Source: an uncultured Fusobacterium sp.
Lineage (GTDB): Bacteria; Fusobacteriota; Fusobacteriia; Fusobacteriales; Fusobacteriaceae
Reading direction: 5' to 3'
NCBI GenBank assembly: GCA_900543175.1
Contig: UQQO01000075.1
Coordinates: 1-10,880 of the forward strand
DNA: 10,880 bases
Part shown: positions 6,876 through 10,880 of the stretch, piece by piece
Position numbering within the stretch: the first letter of the stretch is position 1
Layout: each line of letters opens with the position of its first letter
Program-made: the position numbers and the translations under genes
Notes under the pieces: model-generated
The model's database searches: none
What the model was told of the DNA's origin: nothing
What the model saw: only the letters and a program-made list of their open reading frames with translations

Positions 6876-7580
6876 CTAATCTTTAATCTTGTAGTTTAAT
6901 TTTCTTTGTTCCATCCATCTAACAGCAAAAGCATCTTTTAATCCCTTAAATAGACGATTAAAAATTCCATATTTAGAAGTTCCAAATTCTCTATCATAGT
7001 GTCTAACAGGTATTTCTATAACAGAGAAACCATTTATCTTAGCCAATGTTGGCAAAAATCTATGCATTCCCTCAAAAAGATAGAAACTTTTTACAACCTC
7101 TTTTTTAAATAGTTTAAGAGGACAACCAGTATCCTTTATATTATCTCCTGTAACAAAATTTCTAACTCTATTTCCAACTAAAGAAGAGATTTTTCTTTTA
7201 AGTCCATCCTCTCTACTTTCTCTCATTCCATTTACCATATCATATTTTTCTATATATGGTAGCAAAGTATAGATATCTTCAGGGTTTGTTTGTAAATCAG
7301 CATCCATGGTAACTATAAGATCTCCAGTAGCAATTTTAAACCCAGCATCTAAAGCAGCTGTTTGCCCATTGTTTTTTGTAAAGTGAGCAACTTTTATATG
7401 TCCATTTTTATTAGCCTCTTCATCTAATAACTCTCCACTTCCATCTGTACTTCCATCATCAATTAAGATAATCTCATATGATAGAAATCTCTTCTTTAAT
7501 GTCTCTTCAATCTTAGTGATCAATCTAACTATATTTTCCTTTTCATTAAAAATAGGTGCTATTACTGATATCCTTTCCAT
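6876..7580 (-). CDS. GT2 polyprenyl-phosphate glycosyltransferase (ArnC/RgtE/DPM1-like)
   Basis: Predicted to transfer a sugar from a nucleotide donor to undecaprenyl phosphate on the cytosolic face, making the donor lipid for the ArnT-like enzyme. The 234-aa protein is a GT-A fold with APIFNEKENI (8-17), DDGSTD (41-46), NNGQTAALDAG (70-80) and the metal-binding DADLQ (93-97). DTGCPLKLF (150-158), HRFLP (173-177) and REFGTSKYG (197-205) are the loops typical of this group. It ends in a basic tail (RKLNYKIKD). The two C-terminal transmembrane helices of ArnC are absent, so it is DPM1-like in length and probably relies on the small membrane partner encoded next. GGAGG (7588-7592) precedes the ATG, and it is the first gene of the operon. 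The donor could be UDP-galacturonate or UDP-glucuronate from the downstream enzymes. UDP-glucose, as for GtrB, cannot be ruled out from sequence. Confidence 0.87.
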   Translation of the reverse strand: MERISVIAPIFNEKENIVRLITKIEETLKKRFLSYEIILIDDGSTDGSGELLDEEANKNGHIKVAHFTKNNGQTAALDAGFKIATGDLIVTMDADLQTNPEDIYTLLPYIEKYDMVNGMRESREDGLKRKISSLVGNRVRNFVTGDNIKDTGCPLKLFKKEVVKSFYLFEGMHRFLPTLAKINGFSVIEIPVRHYDREFGTSKYGIFNRLFKGLKDAFAVRWMEQRKLNYKIKD

Positions 7581-7599
7581 TGTTTATCCTCCAAATCAT

Positions 7600-7654
7600 A
7601 TTCTATTTTTGTTAACAAGGCTATGTTAAAATAGAAATATTAAAAAATGGTTAA
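7600..7654 (-). promoter_or_regulatory. Promoter region of the five-gene operon with tandem regulator half-sites
   Basis: On the minus strand TTAACC-N5-TTAATA (7638-7654) has the same 11-bp period as the half-sites before the response regulator gene. Nine bp further downstream is TAACAT (7623-7628), a 4/6 match to a -10, at the same distance as in that promoter. An alternative is TTAACA (7624-7629) with 18 bp to TAGAAT (7600-7605), but this would leave a very short leader before the GGAGG. That this region holds the operon promoter is likely; the exact boxes are tentative. Confidence 0.4.
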
Positions 7655-7675
7655 GAAAATTAAAATAAATAAATT

Positions 7676-7707
7676 TTAACTTAAATTTAACATTGAAGGT
7701 GTATAAT
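7676..7707 (+). promoter_or_regulatory. Autoregulated promoter of the two-component system with a PhoP/PhoB-like box
   Basis: TTAACT-N5-TTAACA (7676-7692) is a direct repeat with an 11-bp period, the arrangement bound by OmpR/PhoB-family dimers and close to the known PhoP half-site of Bacillus (TTAACA). A perfect TATAAT -10 starts 9 bp later (7702-7707). No good -35 is present, so the box occupies the -35 region as in activator-dependent Pho promoters. A start near 7714 gives a leader of about 20 nt with AAGGAGGA (7723-7730). Autoregulation is inferred. Confidence 0.5.
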
Positions 7708-7733
7708 TAAAAAAAATCAATTAAGGAGGAGTT

Positions 7734-8408
7734 ATGAAAACTATTCTCATTATAGAAGATGAAAAAAAGATAAGAAGATTTTTACAACTAGAGCTTGAAC
7801 ATGAGGGGTATTCAGTTGCAACAGCTGAAGATGGAGAAGAGGGATTGAATAAAGTAAAAAATAATCACTATGATATTGTACTTCTTGATCTTATGTTGCC
7901 TAAACTTTCAGGAGAAGAGGTGTGCAAAAAAGTTAGAAAGTTTTCAGAGATTCCAATTATTATTCTTACAGCTAAAGATCAAACTTTGAATAAGGTTGAG
8001 CTTTTAGATATGGGAGCTGATGATTACCTGACAAAACCCTTTGCAATAGAGGAACTTTTAGCTAGAATAAGGGTAGCTTTAAGAAATAAAAAGGACTTTT
8101 CAGATAATAGATTTTTAATATACCAATCTTTGAAACTAGATTTAGAAACAAAAACTTTATATAGAGATGAGAAGGAAATCTCTCTTACTAAAAAAGAGTT
8201 TAATCTTTTACATCTTCTTATGCTAAATAAAGAGATCGTTATTTCAAGGGAGAAGATTCTTGAAGAGGTTTGGGGATATGATTTTTTAGGAGATGAAAAG
8301 ATTGTTGATGTGTATATAAATGCTCTTAGAAAAAAAATAGAGAATGAAGAGGAAAAATATATTCAAACAGTTAGAGGATTTGGATACACTTTAAAAAGTA
8401 GAGGTTAA
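7734..8408 (+). CDS. OmpR/PhoB-family response regulator
   Basis: A cytosolic transcription factor of 224 aa, the usual length. The receiver domain (1-117) has the acidic pair Glu8-Asp9, phosphoacceptor Asp52 in LLDLMLP, Thr79 in ILTAKD and Lys101 in LTKPF. The winged-helix DNA-binding domain (about 125-222) has LTKKEFNLL (151-159), the recognition-helix region VDVYINALRKKI (191-202) and the wing signature VRGFGYTL (213-220). All phosphorylation residues are present, so it should be a working switch. The ATG follows a strong AAGGAGGAG site. The kinase gene starts 3 bp after its stop codon, so the two form one transcript. It is divergent from the envelope-modification operon, which is its most likely target besides its own promoter. 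A specific name (such as PhoP, ArlR or CovR) cannot be assigned from sequence alone. Confidence 0.95.
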   Translation: MKTILIIEDEKKIRRFLQLELEHEGYSVATAEDGEEGLNKVKNNHYDIVLLDLMLPKLSGEEVCKKVRKFSEIPIIILTAKDQTLNKVELLDMGADDYLTKPFAIEELLARIRVALRNKKDFSDNRFLIYQSLKLDLETKTLYRDEKEISLTKKEFNLLHLLMLNKEIVISREKILEEVWGYDFLGDEKIVDVYINALRKKIENEEEKYIQTVRGFGYTLKSRG

Positions 8409-8411
8409 AAT

Positions 8412-9764
8412 ATGAAAAAAATATCAAAGGAGTTAAGAAAAAGTTATATAATTTTAATATTTTTATTTCTATTATCCTATTTTGGAATAATATTATTTTT
8501 TGCTTACTATGTAAATAATGTAACCTATGCAGATCTTAAAACCACAAATGGTTTTATGAAATATGAGCTTGGAGAGTTTGATCATAAATTAAAAATTGGA
8601 AAAAGTGTAGAAGAGCTTTTTCAAGGGGCTTTAGATGAGTGTCCTAAGATAGATGGTCTTTCAGCTCTTTTTATTTATAATAATAAAATTTATGGGGAGG
8701 AGTACCCAAAAGATGCAATAGAGAAAATAGAAAAGGGTTTTAAATCAGAAGAGGTTCAAAAGCTAGGTTTTTATAGATATCAGTTTATTTATAGAGAGAT
8801 AAAAGTCAATGATGATATTAGTTTTGATTTGATCTTAGTAAAAAATATGAAAGAGGATAGGCATATGCTCCAAGGAATACTTCGAATAGTAGCAATTTTA
8901 GCTGTTTTTACTCTTTTAATTACTATCTATATATCAAAAGCATTTTATCAAAAATTTATGAACCCTCTAAAGACTTTGCAGGATATCACCAATAATCTAA
9001 ATTTAAATACTTTAAATAATGAGATAAAAACATCTAATCAATTTATAGAGTTTTCGAATATTATTACAGCTTATGAAAATATGTTAAAAAGATTAAAGGC
9101 TCAAACTGATGCACAGATAGATTTTGTTAATAATGCTTCCCATGAGTTGAAAACACCTATTTTTATAATCAATGGTTATATCAATCTTATAAAGAGATGG
9201 GGACATGAAAACCAAGAGATTACTCAAGAGGCTATTGATTCAATAGAGGAGGAAACTAAAAATATGTCAACTTTAGTTTCTAAACTTCTGTTTTTAGCTA
9301 AAGATAATATAAGTGATATTGAGCATAGAGAGTTTGATCTAAAAGCCCTCATTGAAAATGTTATAAATGATCTAAAAATAGTATATCCATATGAAAAAAT
9401 TAATCTTTTTGGAGAAGAGGTGTCTATTATCTCAGACTACAATCTTATTAAACAACTTTTAGTAAACCTTATCGAAAATAGTATAAAATATGGAAGAAAA
9501 AATGATATAGATATTAAGATTATTAAGGGACAAAATATAGTTATTGAGATAAAAGATAAGGGAGAGGGAATCAGTAAGGAAAATCTAGAACATATTTATG
9601 ATAAGTTCTTTAGAGTTGATAAGGCTAGAAGTAGAGAAATCAACAGCCATGGACTTGGGCTTTCAATAGTAAGAAAAATTACTGATACTTTAAATATTGA
9701 TATAAATATAGAGAGTGAATTAAATGTAGGAACAATAGTTACACTTACATTACCAAAACTATAA
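8412..9764 (+). CDS. Membrane sensor histidine kinase
   Basis: A 450-aa inner-membrane kinase partnered with the response regulator encoded 3 bp upstream. It has helix 1 at about 13-34, an extracytoplasmic sensor of about 115 residues, helix 2 at about 156-174 and a HAMP linker (about 175-230). The HisKA domain has phosphoacceptor His244 in SHELKTP (243-249). The ATPase domain has an N box NLIENS (352-357), G1 DKGEGI (382-387), an F box FFRVDKAR (399-406) and G2 GLGLSI (414-419). All catalytic boxes are intact, and the Glu and Thr next to the His support both kinase and phosphatase activity. The sensor has a modest number of acidic residues and no recognised PAS or Cache signature, so the signal is unknown. 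Cationic peptides or divalent cations would suit the gene context, but this is a guess. AGAGG upstream serves as its ribosome binding site. Confidence 0.94.
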   Translation: MKKISKELRKSYIILIFLFLLSYFGIILFFAYYVNNVTYADLKTTNGFMKYELGEFDHKLKIGKSVEELFQGALDECPKIDGLSALFIYNNKIYGEEYPKDAIEKIEKGFKSEEVQKLGFYRYQFIYREIKVNDDISFDLILVKNMKEDRHMLQGILRIVAILAVFTLLITIYISKAFYQKFMNPLKTLQDITNNLNLNTLNNEIKTSNQFIEFSNIITAYENMLKRLKAQTDAQIDFVNNASHELKTPIFIINGYINLIKRWGHENQEITQEAIDSIEEETKNMSTLVSKLLFLAKDNISDIEHREFDLKALIENVINDLKIVYPYEKINLFGEEVSIISDYNLIKQLLVNLIENSIKYGRKNDIDIKIIKGQNIVIEIKDKGEGISKENLEHIYDKFFRVDKARSREINSHGLGLSIVRKITDTLNIDINIESELNVGTIVTLTLPKL

Positions 9765-9768
9765 TTTT

Positions 9769-9800
9769 TTAACTAAATCTTAATTTTTATATGAGAAAAT
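9769..9800 (+). promoter_or_regulatory. Putative response-regulator box and weak promoter before the second ArnT-like gene
   Basis: TTAACT-N5-TTAATT (9769-9785) repeats the half-site and 11-bp period found before the response regulator gene. At the same 9-bp distance comes GAAAAT (9795-9800), a 4/6 match to a -10. It lies in the 61-bp gap after the kinase gene. No terminator is seen in the gap, so readthrough from the two-component promoter is also likely. Confidence 0.38.
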
Positions 9801-9825
9801 AAAAAATATTTAAAAGGAGGCAACT

Positions 9826-10880
9826 ATGCAAAAAATCTCATATAAAAATATTTTTAAAATTTTATTTATCTATTTAATAATTTATATCCCAATAGCTATA
9901 ACAAGGTTTCCAGATATAAGAAATGAGATAAAATACTATGCAATAACAGATAATCTAATTAAAAGCAGAGAGTTTTTTATCTTGAAATATTTTTCAGAAC
10001 TCTACCCAGATAAACCACCACTATATTTTTGGTTAATTAGATTTTTTAAAGAAAACTTTGAAAGTTTTAATTTTTTATCTATCTTCTTTGGAAGTGTTAT
10101 CCCCTCTTTTATAATAGTTATTTTAATATACCATCTTTTTGCCAAATTAAAAAGTGAAAAGTTTGGTTTTTTAGTTGCCATTTCATTAGCAACAACTCCA
10201 TTTTTTATGGGAATAGCTGTCTTTTTAAGAATGGATATGTTGATGAATCTATTTATAACTATTAGTTTATACTATTTTTTTAGTATATACTTCAATTTAA
10301 TAAAAAACAGTTGGTTTAATGGAGGGATTATATACATATCAATCTTCTTAGGAATTTTTACCAAGGGGATAGCAGGAGGAATGGTTCCCCTTTCAATTAT
10401 TTTAATATTCTTGATTTTAGAGAAAAATCTCTCTTATTTAAAGAAGATAAATTTCCTAACAGGGTTAGGACTTATTCTATTTTGTGCTTTAGCTTGGTTT
10501 TCACTTATCTATTTGCAACCAGAGGGAAAAGAGTATTTAGCTTTAATGTTTAAACAAGAAACAGTTGGAAGAATTGTAAAGGCTAAAACTCATATAAGAC
10601 CTTTTTACTATTATTTTGTGAGATTGAACTTTTTAATATTTCCATACTCTCTATTTTGGTATTGTGGTGTTTTTCACTATTTGAAGGATATAAAAAATTA
10701 TAGAAGTTGGAACTACTTAGAGAAGATAGGAGTTATTTGGAGTATAGTTCCTCTTGTTCTATTTTCTCTAGCTAGTGGGAAGTTGGATATCTATATGCTA
10801 CCACTTTTTACTGGAATGATTTTATTGAGTTTAAACTTCTTTATTAAGATAAAAAATAAAAAGATAGGAAAAGGTTTATT
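9826..10880 (+). CDS. Second ArnT-like/PMT-family membrane glycosyltransferase (3' end beyond the window)
   Basis: The ATG at 9826 follows AAAAGGAGG and opens a frame that continues through the right edge, giving 351 residues. It is a polytopic membrane protein of the GT83/GT39 superfamily, expected to transfer a sugar from a polyprenyl phosphate to an envelope lipid. After helix 1 (about 11-26) the first loop has the acidic pair Asn33-Glu34 with the family motif PDKPPLYFW (61-69). Next come FLRMDMLMN (133-141), FTKG (178-181), QETVGR (244-249) with HIRPFYYY (256-263), and SGKLDIYMLP (317-326), which matches the conserved late loop of ArnT-like enzymes. It differs clearly from the 5006-6592 protein, so it is a diverged paralogue and not a recent copy. 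It is co-directional with the two-component genes, which suggests shared control. Sugar and acceptor are unknown. Confidence 0.85.
   Translation, partial: MQKISYKNIFKILFIYLIIYIPIAITRFPDIRNEIKYYAITDNLIKSREFFILKYFSELYPDKPPLYFWLIRFFKENFESFNFLSIFFGSVIPSFIIVILIYHLFAKLKSEKFGFLVAISLATTPFFMGIAVFLRMDMLMNLFITISLYYFFSIYFNLIKNSWFNGGIIYISIFLGIFTKGIAGGMVPLSIILIFLILEKNLSYLKKINFLTGLGLILFCALAWFSLIYLQPEGKEYLALMFKQETVGRIVKAKTHIRPFYYYFVRLNFLIFPYSLFWYCGVFHYLKDIKNYRSWNYLEKIGVIWSIVPLVLFSLASGKLDIYMLPLFTGMILLSLNFFIKIKNKKIGKGL

Noticed and set aside
1..10880. CRISPR array, tRNA, rRNA, insertion sequence or prophage
   Set aside because: I saw no regularly spaced repeats, no cloverleaf or rRNA-like sequence, no transposase or integrase frames and no terminal inverted repeats with target duplications.

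Overview
The window is very AT-rich, uses strong AGGAGG-type ribosome binding sites, and encodes LPS-type envelope functions together with a secreted flavin reductase. That combination, and the general look of the proteins, suggests an anaerobic Gram-negative of the Fusobacterium type. This is an inference; no rRNA or other phylogenetic marker lies in the window.

Left part (1-1945, minus strand): a promoter followed by a small hairpin runs off the left edge. Next comes a complete, apparently monocistronic gene for an exported FMN/FAD reductase of the fumarate/urocanate-reductase type, with its own promoter and a good terminator. The arginines that usually clamp a carboxylate substrate seem to be missing, so the substrate is unknown.

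Middle (1946-2632): no intact gene. It holds a clear C-terminal scrap of a UgpC/MalK-type sugar ABC-transporter ATPase on the plus strand. This meets a possible remnant of a small membrane protein on the minus strand. There is also an AT-rich hairpin, an extended -10 promoter with a palindrome next to it, and the terminator of the following operon.

Core (2633-7580, minus strand): a tight five-gene operon. In transcription order it encodes a GT2 polyprenyl-phosphate sugar transferase, a small LAB_N (PQ-loop-like) membrane protein, an ArnT-like GT83 membrane glycosyltransferase, a UDP-glucuronate 4-epimerase and UDP-glucose 6-dehydrogenase. Read as a pathway, UDP-glucose becomes UDP-glucuronate, then UDP-galacturonate, then polyprenyl-phosphate-linked uronic acid, which is flipped and transferred onto lipid A or another envelope acceptor. 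The L-Ara4N enzymes ArnA, ArnB and ArnD are absent, so uronic acid decoration is a better guess than aminoarabinose.

Right part (7581-10880): a divergent OmpR/PhoB-type response regulator and sensor kinase pair, then the first 351 codons of a second ArnT-like transferase that runs off the right edge. Tandem TTAAC-type half-sites with 11-bp spacing occur before the regulator, before the second transferase and before the divergent operon. I infer that the two-component system controls itself and both sets of envelope-modification genes.
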